A DNA stretch of 25,410 nt from the NCBI GenBank assembly GCA_035942035.1, contig DASZDK010000053.1, positions 1 through 25,410 of the forward strand, written 5' to 3'. This document shows, piece after piece, positions 1-7,430 of the stretch. Both the position numbers and the translations under genes were made by a program. Within the stretch, counting starts at the first letter, position 1, and the number at the start of each line of letters is the position of its first letter. Source of the DNA: JAHWJR01 sp035942035 (GTDB taxonomy: Bacteria > Actinomycetota > Acidimicrobiia > Acidimicrobiales > CADCSY01). The notes under the pieces are model-generated. The model had not been told where the DNA came from. It saw only the letters and a list, made by a program, of their open reading frames with translations, and searched no databases.

Positions 1-28
1 AACGGGCGCCGGCGGATTATCGCCGGCG
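1..28 (+). repeat. Dispersed hairpin repeat, copy 1 (cut by window edge)
   Basis: This copy holds the hairpin core: arms GCGCCGGCG and CGCCGGCG around the 6-nt loop GATTAT. The same core preceded by AACGG occurs at 7381-7407 (+) and on the minus strand at 12312-12340, and a shorter piece lies at 12402-12418. It sits just beyond the terminator of ftsH. The left part of the unit, seen in the other copies, would lie outside the window. Confidence 0.65.
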
Positions 29-51
29 AAAAAGTCACTGCCGGCGCAGTG
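29..51 (-). terminator. Intrinsic terminator of ftsH
   Basis: Read on the minus strand, the ftsH stop codon (52-54) is followed directly by the perfect stem CACTGC-GCCG-GCAGTG and then ACTTTTTCG. A GC-rich stem plus a run of five T is a Rho-independent terminator. It is the only hairpin in the window that I found with a real T tract. Confidence 0.8.
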
Positions 52-2019
52 TTATTGCGGGCGGAATGAAGTCGCCGCCTCCGGCTCGGCGGCCTCCCCG
101 AGCCGCCCGTGGGTAGACGTTGCCGGCTGGCGCCCGTCGGCTCCCGCTCCCTCGTTCTGGGCCTCGTGGACCAAGCGGCGGACCTCGGCCCCGTCGATGG
201 TCTCATGCTCGAGCAGGGCCCGGGCCACGGCATCGAGGCCGGGACGGTAGTGACGGAGGGTGTCCCGGCAGCGGTCTTCCTGCTCGCGCAGGATGCGCTC
301 GATCTCCTCGTCGATCACCCGAGCCGTCTCGTCGCTGTACTCCCGGCTCGACATGAGATCCTCGCCCAGGAAGACCTGGCCCTGACCGCCCCAGGCCATG
401 GGCCCGATGCGGTCGCTCATGCCCCACTCCCGCACCATCTTGCGGGTGAGCTCGGTGGCGCCCATGAGGTCGTTGTTGGCGCCGGTGGAGATGACCCCGA
501 ACACCAGCTCCTCGGCGATGCGCCCGCCGAGGCGGACGACGAGGGAGTCCTCGATGTAGTCTTGGCGGTACAGGTGGCGCTCCTCGGGGAGCTGCTGGGT
601 GACGCCCAGGGCCATCCCGCTGGGCAGGATCGTGACCTTGTGCAAGGGGTCGGCGTGGGGGAGCACGGCGGCACACACCGCGTGCCCACCCTCGTGGTAG
701 GCGACGATCTCCTTCTCGGTGTTGGAGAGCGCCATGGAGTCGCGCCGCTGGCCCATGAGCATCCGGTCACGCGCCGCGTCGAAGTCCTCCATGTGGATCC
801 GGTCGGCGTCCCGGCGAACCGCGAACAGGGCAGCCTCGTTCACCAGGTTGGACAGGTCGGCGCCGCTCATTCCGGGCGTGCCCTTGGCCACCACCTCGAG
901 GTCGACGTCGTCCCCCAGCTTCTTGTCCTTGGTGTGGACCTCGAGGATGGCGAGGCGCTCACTGGCCTCGGGCAGCGGCACCACGACCTGGCGATCGAAG
1001 CGCCCGGGCCGCAGCAGGGCGGGATCGAGGATGTCGGGGCGGTTGGTCGCCGCCATCATCACGATGCCCTCGGTGGCCTCGAAGCCGTCCATCTCGGAGA
1101 GCATCTGGTTGAGGGTCTGCTCACGCTCGTCGTGGCCTCCACCCAGGCCGGCGCCCCGCTTGCGGCCGATGGAGTCGATCTCGTCGACGAAGATGATGGC
1201 CCGGCCCATCTTGCGGGCCGACTGGAACAGGTCCCGGACCCGGCTGGCGCCCACGCCGACGAACATCTCCATGAAGTCGGAGCCGGTCACCGACAGGAAG
1301 GGGACGCCGGCCTCGCCCGCCACCGCCCGGGCGATGAGGGTCTTGCCCGTACCCGGAGGGCCCACCAGCAGCACCCCCTTGGGGATGCGGGCGCCGATGG
1401 CGGCGAAGCGCCCCGGCGACTTGAGGAAGTCGACCACCTCGGTGATCTCCTGCTTGACGCCGTCGTAGCCGGCGACGTCGGCGAAGGTCGTGCCTGGCTT
1501 CTCGGTGGTGTAGGTCTTGGCCTTGGAGCGGCCGATCTGCATGATCCCGCCCATCTGGCCGCTGGCGCGCCGCTGCATCCACACGAAGAAGCCGATCAGC
1601 AGCAGCATCGGCAGCATGAAGGGCAGCAACGAGGCGATCAGGTTGGGCTGGGGCGTGTCGCTCTCGTAGCGGACCTGGTGCTCGCGGTAGAAGCCCTGGT
1701 CGTCGGCATACACCTCCGGCGGGGTGTTGCTGCGAACCTCACCCTCGTCGGTCTGGGCGAGGATGTCGTTGCTCGCCGTGTTGTAGCGGATCGACTCCAC
1801 CTTTCCGGCGGCGATCCGGTCCCGCAGCTCCGAGTAGCTGATCCGTTCGACCTCGTTGGCCGAGAACAGGCCCGAGACGAGGAAGAACGACAGGAGCAGG
1901 CCGAGCGCGGCCCATGCCGACCACCGGGGCCATCCCTGCTCGGGGCGACCGGGCCGCCGCTCGGGCTTCCGGGCGTCGCGCGCGTCGCGAGGCGACGGCG
2001 ACGGGGAATCAGGGGTCAT
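52..2019 (-). CDS. ftsH: ATP-dependent zinc metalloprotease FtsH
   Basis: FtsH is a membrane-anchored AAA+ protease that extracts and degrades misassembled membrane proteins and short-lived cytosolic proteins. The 655-residue product has a charged cytosolic N-terminus, TM1 at about 34-52, an external segment, TM2 at about 128-148, an AAA+ module with Walker A GPPGTGKT (220-227), Walker B IIFVDEID (275-282) and the second region of homology with its arginines (about 325-343), then an M41 peptidase domain with HEGGH (442-446) and a likely third zinc ligand in NNDLMGAT (about 515-522). The length is normal for the family and nothing essential is missing. The chosen ATG has a TAGCAT box 6 nt upstream, so the message is probably leaderless. 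The gene is divergent from DUF3499 across a 103-bp gap and is followed by an intrinsic terminator. Confidence 0.97.
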   Translation of the reverse strand: MTPDSPSPSPRDARDARKPERRPGRPEQGWPRWSAWAALGLLLSFFLVSGLFSANEVERISYSELRDRIAAGKVESIRYNTASNDILAQTDEGEVRSNTPPEVYADDQGFYREHQVRYESDTPQPNLIASLLPFMLPMLLLIGFFVWMQRRASGQMGGIMQIGRSKAKTYTTEKPGTTFADVAGYDGVKQEITEVVDFLKSPGRFAAIGARIPKGVLLVGPPGTGKTLIARAVAGEAGVPFLSVTGSDFMEMFVGVGASRVRDLFQSARKMGRAIIFVDEIDSIGRKRGAGLGGGHDEREQTLNQMLSEMDGFEATEGIVMMAATNRPDILDPALLRPGRFDRQVVVPLPEASERLAILEVHTKDKKLGDDVDLEVVAKGTPGMSGADLSNLVNEAALFAVRRDADRIHMEDFDAARDRMLMGQRRDSMALSNTEKEIVAYHEGGHAVCAAVLPHADPLHKVTILPSGMALGVTQQLPEERHLYRQDYIEDSLVVRLGGRIAEELVFGVISTGANNDLMGATELTRKMVREWGMSDRIGPMAWGGQGQVFLGEDLMSSREYSDETARVIDEEIERILREQEDRCRDTLRHYRPGLDAVARALLEHETIDGAEVRRLVHEAQNEGAGADGRQPATSTHGRLGEAAEPEAATSFRPQ

Positions 2020-2025
2020 GTCCCC

Positions 2026-2031
2026 ATGCTA
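2026..2031 (-). promoter_or_regulatory. -10 box of ftsH (leaderless type)
   Basis: TAGCAT on the minus strand ends 6 nt before the ftsH ATG. This fits the TANNNT actinobacterial -10 and would place transcription start at or very near the A of the start codon. No clear -35 is visible. Confidence 0.55.
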
Positions 2032-2109
2032 TGGCCTGCTTCCCTGCGCCACGCCGAGGCTCCGGCCGGCGTGGGCCCGACCATCCCCCGGCGGGCGTGC
2101 GCCCGTCGG

Positions 2110-2115
2110 TAGCGT
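2110..2115 (+). promoter_or_regulatory. -10 box of the DUF3499 gene (leaderless type)
   Basis: TAGCGT lies 7 nt upstream of the ATG at 2123 and fits TANNNT. No Shine-Dalgarno sequence fits in the 7-nt spacer, so a leaderless message is the simplest reading. Confidence 0.55.
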
Positions 2116-2122
2116 GCCCTCC

Positions 2123-2404
2123 ATGGCTGGCTCCTCTCGTCCCGCCGCCCTCGGTCGTCACCACGGCCCGCCTCCGGACACGCTGCGGCGGTGCGCCCGT
2201 CCCGGCTGTTCGGCGGAGGCGTCGGCGACGATGACCTACGGCTACCGCGCCCGCACCGCATGGATCGACGACCTGCTCGACGACGCCGGTGGCGGCTACG
2301 ACCTGTGCGAGCACCACGCCGACGGCCTCGGGGTCCCCGTCGGCTGGACGCGCACTGACCGGCGCTCGCTCGCCGGCCCGTCGTTCACCGCCGTGGCGGT
2401 CTGA
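2123..2404 (+). CDS. DUF3499 family protein (small, zinc-site-like)
   Basis: This 93-residue protein matches the actinobacterial DUF3499 family as I remember it: an RxCxRPGC start (Cys24 and Cys29), a short beta segment 'ATMTYGY', and a YDLCEHH motif (Cys62, His64, His65) followed by 'GVPVGW'. The C-x4-C and C-x-H-H spacing suggests a small metal-binding fold; the biochemical function is unknown. In mycobacteria this family lies near the phosphomannomutase gene, and phosphomannomutase occurs here 5 kb downstream. The ATG at 2123 was chosen because the motif begins soon after it and a TANNNT box sits 7 nt upstream; longer reading of the frame back to 1856 lies antisense to ftsH and is not credible. 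Confidence 0.85.
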   Translation: MAGSSRPAALGRHHGPPPDTLRRCARPGCSAEASATMTYGYRARTAWIDDLLDDAGGGYDLCEHHADGLGVPVGWTRTDRRSLAGPSFTAVAV

Positions 2405-2435
2405 CGACCGGCCCGCCCGGCCAGGACCACGCTCC

Positions 2436-2453
2436 GACGGCCGGTTGGCCGTC
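2436..2453 (+). terminator. Hairpin between the DUF3499 and CPBP genes
   Basis: Perfect 7-bp stem GACGGCC-GGTT-GGCCGTC, 32 nt after the DUF3499 stop. It has no T tract, so termination is only a guess, but it sits where a terminator is expected. Confidence 0.35.
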
Positions 2454-2465
2454 ACGTCCCGCCAG

Positions 2466-2471
2466 TACCGT
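2466..2471 (+). promoter_or_regulatory. -10 box of the CPBP gene (leaderless type)
   Basis: TACCGT lies 6 nt upstream of the ATG at 2478 and fits TANNNT. It supports this start over others in the same frame. Confidence 0.5.
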
Positions 2472-2477
2472 GTCCGC

Positions 2478-3551
2478 ATGCTGCCCGAGGAACGCGTCGC
2501 CGGCGGCGGTAGCGGCGTCGCCGACGTCGACGACCCGGTCAGCTGGGGGATGGGCGACGCCCTGGTCGGGACCCTGCTCACCATCGTGGTCCCTGCCGTG
2601 GTCGTCCTGCCGGTCCTGGCGGTAACCGGGCGTGACCAGCTCCGGGGGATCCCGCTGTGGGCGGTGGCCCTGCTGCAGGTGCCGCTGTGGGCCGGGCTGC
2701 TCGGCGCCCCGCTGTGGTCCTCCTTCGCCAAGGGCCGCCGGAGCCTTGCCGCCGACTTCGGGCTGCGGATGCGCTGGACCGACGTGCCGCTGGGCCTGGC
2801 CGCCGGCCTGGGCGCCCAGGTGCTGCTGCTGGTGCTCATCACCGCCCTCTACCGGGTCCTCGGGATCGACATCGACAAGGTGGGCACCTCGGCCCAGGAG
2901 CTCACCGCCGCCGCCACCGACGCCGTCGGGGTGGTGCTCCTCGTCGTCATCGTCGCAGTGGCCGCTCCGGTGTTCGAGGAGCTCTTCTACCGGGGGCTGT
3001 GGCTGCGAGCGGTCGAGCGCCGGTGGGGCAAGGGGTGGGCGGTGGTGGTGTCGTCGCTGGTCTTCGGCGCCATCCACTTCCAGATCTACGACTTCGCCGC
3101 CCTGGTGGGATTCGGCATCGTGGCTGCCGTGCTGACGGTGCGCACCGGCCGCCTGGGCCCGGCCATCTGGGCGCACGTGGCGTTCAACCTCACCGCGGTG
3201 ATCAGCCTGCTCGCCGGCTCCGCGCTGAGCACCGCCCCAGCGCCCTGGATGAAACGTCACCTTGTCGTCACTTCAGTCGCCGAGCCCAACAGCCGAAGCA
3301 ACGGGTATGCCGTCTCCGCCTCGCGCCCAGCACTGTCCCCGCTGCTCGTCACCCCTCGTGGAGATCTCGATGGTCCCGGGCCGTTCCACGGTGACGATGC
3401 GCTCCTGCTCGACCTGCCGGTCGACGACGTGGTTCCGCGACCAGATGCCCGTCGAGCTTCGCTCGGCGCTGGCGGCCATGGCCGGTCGACCGGCGCCGCC
3501 GGTCCCTCGCCGGGGCTAGCGGCGCCATCCGCTCACCGGAGCCACCGGTGA
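2478..3551 (+). CDS. CPBP family intramembrane metalloprotease with suspect C-terminal read-on
   Basis: CPBP (Abi/Rce1-like) proteins are multi-spanning membrane proteases. Visible family motifs are FEELFYR (166-172, the paired glutamates and arginine), FGAIHF (His200) and HVAFN (His233, Asn237), within hydrophobic segments covering about residues 30-250. After 'LLAGSALSTAP' (about residue 253) the family domain is complete, yet the frame stays open for about 100 more residues, ending at 357. That tail lies over a separate zinc-ribbon gene in another frame (3307-3519) and has no recognisable content. The DNA at about 3245-3310 is less GC-rich and looks intergenic, and TGA occurs in the +1 frame near 3225. 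I infer that the true stop was lost by a small indel or sequencing error. The domain call is firm; the C-terminus is not. Confidence 0.82.
   Translation: MLPEERVAGGGSGVADVDDPVSWGMGDALVGTLLTIVVPAVVVLPVLAVTGRDQLRGIPLWAVALLQVPLWAGLLGAPLWSSFAKGRRSLAADFGLRMRWTDVPLGLAAGLGAQVLLLVLITALYRVLGIDIDKVGTSAQELTAAATDAVGVVLLVVIVAVAAPVFEELFYRGLWLRAVERRWGKGWAVVVSSLVFGAIHFQIYDFAALVGFGIVAAVLTVRTGRLGPAIWAHVAFNLTAVISLLAGSALSTAPAPWMKRHLVVTSVAEPNSRSNGYAVSASRPALSPLLVTPRGDLDGPGPFHGDDALLLDLPVDDVVPRPDARRASLGAGGHGRSTGAAGPSPGLAAPSAHRSHR
3307..3519 (+). CDS. Small zinc-ribbon protein
   Basis: A 70-residue protein with two zinc knuckles, CPRC (10-13) and CSTC (34-37), separated by a beta-rich stretch (PLVEISMVPGRSTVTMR). 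This is the layout of a rubredoxin-like zinc ribbon. The part after the second knuckle (TWFRDQMPVELRSALAAM) looks like a short amphipathic helix. Family function is unknown. The start is uncertain: ATG at 3307 is preferred, but TTG at 3262 would add 15 residues. It lies in a different frame from the CPBP tail, and its orderly cysteine spacing makes it the more believable coding frame of the two. No strong promoter is seen, so it may be read from the CPBP promoter. Confidence 0.68.
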   Translation: MPSPPRAQHCPRCSSPLVEISMVPGRSTVTMRSCSTCRSTTWFRDQMPVELRSALAAMAGRPAPPVPRRG

Positions 3552-3595
3552 GCCGAGGGCCGGGACGGTGGCGGGGCTGGCAGGATGGAGGCCGC

Positions 3596-6121
3596 ATGGG
3601 CTCGACCCGCTGTCTCCGCCGCCGCGTCCCCGAGCGCACCCTGACCGCCGTCGTGGTCGCCCTGGCCGTCGGCTTCACCCTGGCCCAGTTGCACCCTGAG
3701 CTGCTCGTCTCCGACACCGTGCCGTCCGGTGGCGACATGGGCGCCCACGTGTGGGGTCCCGCCTTCCTGCGCGACCACCTGCTCCCGCAGTGGCGGCTGT
3801 CCGGTTGGACCCCCGACTGGTACGCCGGCTTCCCCGCCTACCACTTCTACATGGTGCTGCCGAGCCTGGTCATCGTCGCCCTCGACGTCGTGCTGCCCTA
3901 CAACGTGGCGTTCAAGCTCGTCACCGTCTCCGGCCTGGTGGCGCTGCCGGTCGCGGCGTGGGCGTTCGGCCGGCTCGCCCGCCTGCCCTTTCCCGGCCCG
4001 GCGCTGCTGGCCGTGGCCGCCGTTCCCTTCCTGTTCGACCGCTCCTTCACCATCTACGGCGGCAACGTGGCCTCCACGCTGGCCGGCGAGTTCGCCTTCA
4101 GCATCAGCCTGGCGCTGGCCGTGGTGTTCCTCGGCCTGGTGCTGCGGGGGCTGGAGACGGGGCGCCACCGGGTCTGGACGGCAGTCGTGCTGGCCCTGTG
4201 CGCCCTGAGCCACGTCATTCCCGCCATCTTCGCCGTCGTCGGGGCCCTGCTCGCCCTGGCGCTCCACGCCGATCGCTCCCGGGTTCGCTGGCTGGCCACC
4301 AGCGGCGTGGTGGGGGCCCTGCTCACCGCCTTTTGGACCGTCCCCTTCGTGCTGCGACGGGCGTACCTCAACGACATGGGCTGGGAGAAGCTCACCACCT
4401 ACTCGGAGGCGCTCCTGCCCGGGCGCCTGGGCAGCACGCTCACGCGGGCGCTCGGCAACGAGGCGACCGCCGGCATCGCCGGCGACATCACGTGGGTGGC
4501 GCTCCTCGCCGTCGTCGGTGTGGCGACGTCGTTCATGTTCCGGCGCCGGCTGGGCATCCTGCTCGCCCTGCTGGCGCTGGCGTTCGCCGTCGGCTTCGTG
4601 GTGGCGCCCCAGGGCCGGCTCTGGAACGCCCGCCTGTTGCCCTTCTGGTACCTGTGCCTCTACCTCCTCGCCGCCGTGGCGGTGAGCGAGCTGGCCTCGT
4701 CGCTGGCCGCCCTGGTGGCCCGCCGCCCGGAGCGGCCGGTGCGCGCCGTGGGGTTCGCCGTGCCGGTGGCGGCGACGCTGGCGGTGCTGGTGGTCGTGGG
4801 CCTGCCGCTACGGTCGCTGCCCTTCGGGTCCACCGCGGCCGACGGGACCTACCGGTGGGCCGGCCTGAGCACCACCGACCGCAGCTTCGTCCCGGACTGG
4901 GCTCACTGGAACTACAGCGGCTACGAGGGCAAGGCCGCCTACCCGGAGTTCCGTTCTCTCCTGGCCACCATGGCCGACGTCGGAGAGGAGCGCGGCTGCG
5001 GCCGGGCGATGTGGGAGTACGAGAGCGACCTCGACCGGTTCGGCACCCCCATGGCCCTCATGCTCCTGCCCTACGCCACGGACGGCTGCATCGGTTCGAT
5101 GGAGGGCCTGTACTTCGAGTCCTCGGCGACCACGCCGTTCCACTTCCTCAACCAGTCGGAGCTGTCGGCGGCACCCTCACGGGCACAGCGCGACCTGCCC
5201 TACGGCGACCTCGACGTCGCCGCCGGCGTCGAGCACCTGCAACTCCTGGGCGTGCGCTACTACCTGGCCTTCTCCCCGGAAGCCGTGAGCCAGGCCGAGG
5301 CCTCGCCCGAGCTCACACTGGTGGCGACCTCCGGGGCGTGGCAGGTCTACCGGGTGGACGGAGCCGACCTGGTCGAGCCGCTGCCCGCCGAGCCGGCCGT
5401 GCTCGACGGCGTTCCTCCCGCCGGCCGGAGCTGGCTCGACCCCGCCGTCGAGTGGTACCTCGACCCCTCGGCCCGCGAGGTCTTCCTGGCAGCGGCGGGG
5501 CCCCGATCGTGGCAGCGGGTGGCGGTGGGGGAGCGCCCCGAGGCCCGCCCCGTGCCCGAAGCCGAGGTCAGTGACGTCGAGACGTCGGTCGATGGCATCT
5601 CCTTCCGCGTCGACCGTCCCGGGACGCCGGTGCTCGTGAAGGCGTCCTACTTCCCCAACTGGAAGGCCGAGGGCGCCCAGGGGCCATGGCGGGTCGCCCC
5701 CAACGTGATGGTGGTGGTCCCCACGGCCACCGAGGTGGAGCTGCGCTACGGGACCACCCCGGTCGAGTGGCTGGCGTGGGCGCTGACTGCTCTCGGCGCC
5801 GCCGGCCTGGTCGTCCTCGCCCGGCGAGGACCGGTGCCTGTGGCCGCGCGCCGGCCCGAGCAGCACGGGGACGACGCCGGCGACACCGCCGTCGAGGCTG
5901 TCTCCCAGACCGGGTCGAACCACGGTGACGCGGAGCGGGCCGGGGTGCTCGTCCCCGCCGGCGTCCAGGGCTCCGACGACGGGGTGGCTCCGGCCGGCGC
6001 CGAGCCCGACGACGACCAGGGACCGGGGCCAGCGGGTGGCCCTGCGCCGGCGCGGACCGTGACCCCGCCGGACGGACGCATCTGGGGATCGCCGGCCAGG
6101 GACACCGACCCAGCGGCGTGA
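3596..6121 (+). CDS. Large multi-spanning membrane protein, 6-pyruvoyl-tetrahydropterin synthase-related/YfhO-like
   Basis: An 841-residue protein with a dense series of hydrophobic helices over roughly the first 420 residues, a long external region, one more TM at about 721-743, and a 96-residue Ala/Gly/Pro/acid-rich tail that is probably cytosolic and disordered. The N-terminus carries the signature 'SGGDMGAHVWGPAFLRDHLLPQW' in part, followed by 'WYAGFPAYHFYM', which I associate with the family misnamed '6-pyruvoyl-tetrahydropterin synthase-related membrane protein'. Such proteins resemble GT-C glycosyltransferases in layout (the Asp in GGDMGAH may be the acidic loop residue). ATG 3596 is preceded by GGAGG (3587-3591). 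The stop overlaps the start of the next gene (GTGA), so it is translationally coupled to the glycosyltransferase. Role inferred: transfer or assembly of lipid-linked sugars. Confidence 0.78.
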   Translation: MGSTRCLRRRVPERTLTAVVVALAVGFTLAQLHPELLVSDTVPSGGDMGAHVWGPAFLRDHLLPQWRLSGWTPDWYAGFPAYHFYMVLPSLVIVALDVVLPYNVAFKLVTVSGLVALPVAAWAFGRLARLPFPGPALLAVAAVPFLFDRSFTIYGGNVASTLAGEFAFSISLALAVVFLGLVLRGLETGRHRVWTAVVLALCALSHVIPAIFAVVGALLALALHADRSRVRWLATSGVVGALLTAFWTVPFVLRRAYLNDMGWEKLTTYSEALLPGRLGSTLTRALGNEATAGIAGDITWVALLAVVGVATSFMFRRRLGILLALLALAFAVGFVVAPQGRLWNARLLPFWYLCLYLLAAVAVSELASSLAALVARRPERPVRAVGFAVPVAATLAVLVVVGLPLRSLPFGSTAADGTYRWAGLSTTDRSFVPDWAHWNYSGYEGKAAYPEFRSLLATMADVGEERGCGRAMWEYESDLDRFGTPMALMLLPYATDGCIGSMEGLYFESSATTPFHFLNQSELSAAPSRAQRDLPYGDLDVAAGVEHLQLLGVRYYLAFSPEAVSQAEASPELTLVATSGAWQVYRVDGADLVEPLPAEPAVLDGVPPAGRSWLDPAVEWYLDPSAREVFLAAAGPRSWQRVAVGERPEARPVPEAEVSDVETSVDGISFRVDRPGTPVLVKASYFPNWKAEGAQGPWRVAPNVMVVVPTATEVELRYGTTPVEWLAWALTALGAAGLVVLARRGPVPVAARRPEQHGDDAGDTAVEAVSQTGSNHGDAERAGVLVPAGVQGSDDGVAPAGAEPDDDQGPGPAGGPAPARTVTPPDGRIWGSPARDTDPAA

Positions 6122-7365
6122 CGGGGCGTCGTCGACGGGCGCGGCTCCGCCCGCTGCGGCGCTTCGCCGCGGTGAGCGGCGTGGTCACCGCCATCGACGT
6201 CAGCGTCCTGCTGGGACTGACTCACGGCGCACGGGTACCCGTGCCGGCGGCCGATGGGGCCGCGGTCGGGGTCGCCTCGGTCGCCTCGTGGCTATTGCAC
6301 CGTGAGGTGGCGAGCACGGGGGACCCCTTCACCCGCTGGGTCGAGCGCCCGTCCGCCTTCGTGGCCACCGCCGTGCTCGCCGGTGCCCTGGATCTCGCCG
6401 TGGTCACCGCGGTGGCGCCGGCCGTGCCCTCCCGGGCGGTCCCGGTGGTCAGAGCCAAGGCCCTCGCCTTGTTGGTGGCCGGTGCGGCCCGTGTGCTCGC
6501 CTACCGGGCCATCCTCGTCCGGCCCACCCGCCGGGGGCTGGCGGTGCGCACGTCTCGAGCGGATCCCCCGGGTGAGCTGCGACTGACCGTGGTCGTGCCC
6601 GCCTACGGTGAGGGGGCCCGCATCGCCGGCACCGTTCGTCGTCTCGACGAGGCGCTCGCCGGCGTGGACGCCCACGGCGGGGTCGAGGTGCTCGTCGTCG
6701 ACGACGGGTCGAGCGACGCCACGGCAACCGAGGCCGAGACCGCCGGCGCCCGGGTGCTGCGGCTCCCGCTCAACCAGGGGAAGGGAGCGGCCGTGCGGGC
6801 CGGCGTGCTGGCGGCTCGGGGCCGCACGGTGGCGTTCATGGACGCCGATCTGTCGTACCCCCCGGAGCAGGTGCTCCGGCTGCTGGCCGGCGTGGAGTCG
6901 GGATGGGACGTCGTGGTGGGCAGCCGCCACCACGCCGGCTCGGTCGACGTGGCCCGTCCCGGGCTGGTGCGCTCGCTCAGCGGGCGGCTGTTCAACCTGC
7001 TCACCGCCGTGGTGCTCCTCGGCCACTACCGGGACACCCAGTGCGGGTGCAAGGCCTTCCGCTCCGACGTGGCCCGGCTGCTGTTCTCCCGGACCAAGCT
7101 CGACGGGTTCGCCTTCGACGTCGAGGTCTTCCACCTGGTGGAGCGCTACCGGCTGTCGCTCACCGAGGTGCCGGTGACCCTCGTGGCCGCCCCCGGCTCC
7201 ACGGTGCGGGTGGGCGTCGACGCCCTGAGGATGGTCGGCGACCTGTTCCGGCTGCGGCGATGGTCGGGCCGCGGCGCCTACGACCTGCGGGCGTCGGACC
7301 AGCCGGTAATGATCGCCAACGGTGACGCTGCGGAGTCCGCCAGGCGGAGCAGCCAACCACGCTAA
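6118..7365 (+). CDS. GtrA-like membrane domain fused to a family 2 glycosyltransferase (DPM1/dolichyl-phosphate mannose synthase-like)
   Basis: The 415-residue product has an N-terminal GtrA-like four-helix membrane domain (about 13-135) followed by a GT2 catalytic domain (about 155-390). Catalytic motifs are VVVPAYGEG (158-166), VVDDGSSD (193-200), the DXD-type MDADLSYPP (241-249), and QCGCKAFR (308-315), a motif typical of polyprenyl-phosphate sugar synthases. The expected reaction is transfer of a hexose, probably mannose, from a nucleotide sugar to polyprenyl phosphate; sugar identity is inferred from the neighbouring phosphomannomutase and isomerase. In the fusions I know, GtrA follows the GT2 domain, so the reversed order is notable. 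The GTG start overlaps the upstream stop (GTGA). The last 12 residues and the stop lie inside a dispersed repeat (7328-7407). Confidence 0.88.
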   Translation: MTGRRRRARLRPLRRFAAVSGVVTAIDVSVLLGLTHGARVPVPAADGAAVGVASVASWLLHREVASTGDPFTRWVERPSAFVATAVLAGALDLAVVTAVAPAVPSRAVPVVRAKALALLVAGAARVLAYRAILVRPTRRGLAVRTSRADPPGELRLTVVVPAYGEGARIAGTVRRLDEALAGVDAHGGVEVLVVDDGSSDATATEAETAGARVLRLPLNQGKGAAVRAGVLAARGRTVAFMDADLSYPPEQVLRLLAGVESGWDVVVGSRHHAGSVDVARPGLVRSLSGRLFNLLTAVVLLGHYRDTQCGCKAFRSDVARLLFSRTKLDGFAFDVEVFHLVERYRLSLTEVPVTLVAAPGSTVRVGVDALRMVGDLFRLRRWSGRGAYDLRASDQPVMIANGDAAESARRSSQPR

Positions 7366-7407
7366 AGCGGCTCCGTGCCAACGGGCGCCAGCGGATCATC
7401 GCCGGCG
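7328..7407 (+). repeat. Dispersed hairpin repeat, copy 2 (full length)
   Basis: This 80-nt unit aligns with the minus-strand copy at 12312-12390. Shared blocks are CTGCGGAG(T)CCGCCAGG plus CGGAGCAG, then a variable middle, then CTCCGTGCCAACGGGCGCC and the hairpin core (one arm base changed: GCGCCAGCG-GATCAT-CGCCGGCG). The copy overlaps the 3' end of the glycosyltransferase gene and ends just before the -10 box of the phosphomannomutase gene. Confidence 0.75.
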
Positions 7408-7414
7408 CAATGAG

Positions 7415-7420
7415 TAGGGT
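7415..7420 (+). promoter_or_regulatory. -10 box of the phosphomannomutase gene
   Basis: TAGGGT lies 10 nt upstream of the ATG at 7431, leaving at most a few leader bases. It follows directly on the repeat, so any -35 or activator site would fall within repeat DNA. Confidence 0.45.
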
Positions 7421-7430
7421 AAGAGCCAGC

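Noticed and set aside
109..2112. Long open frame on the plus strand opposite ftsH
   Set aside because: It is antisense to a full, well-conserved ftsH, has His/Gly/Val-rich content without any domain, and arises from high GC at third codon positions.
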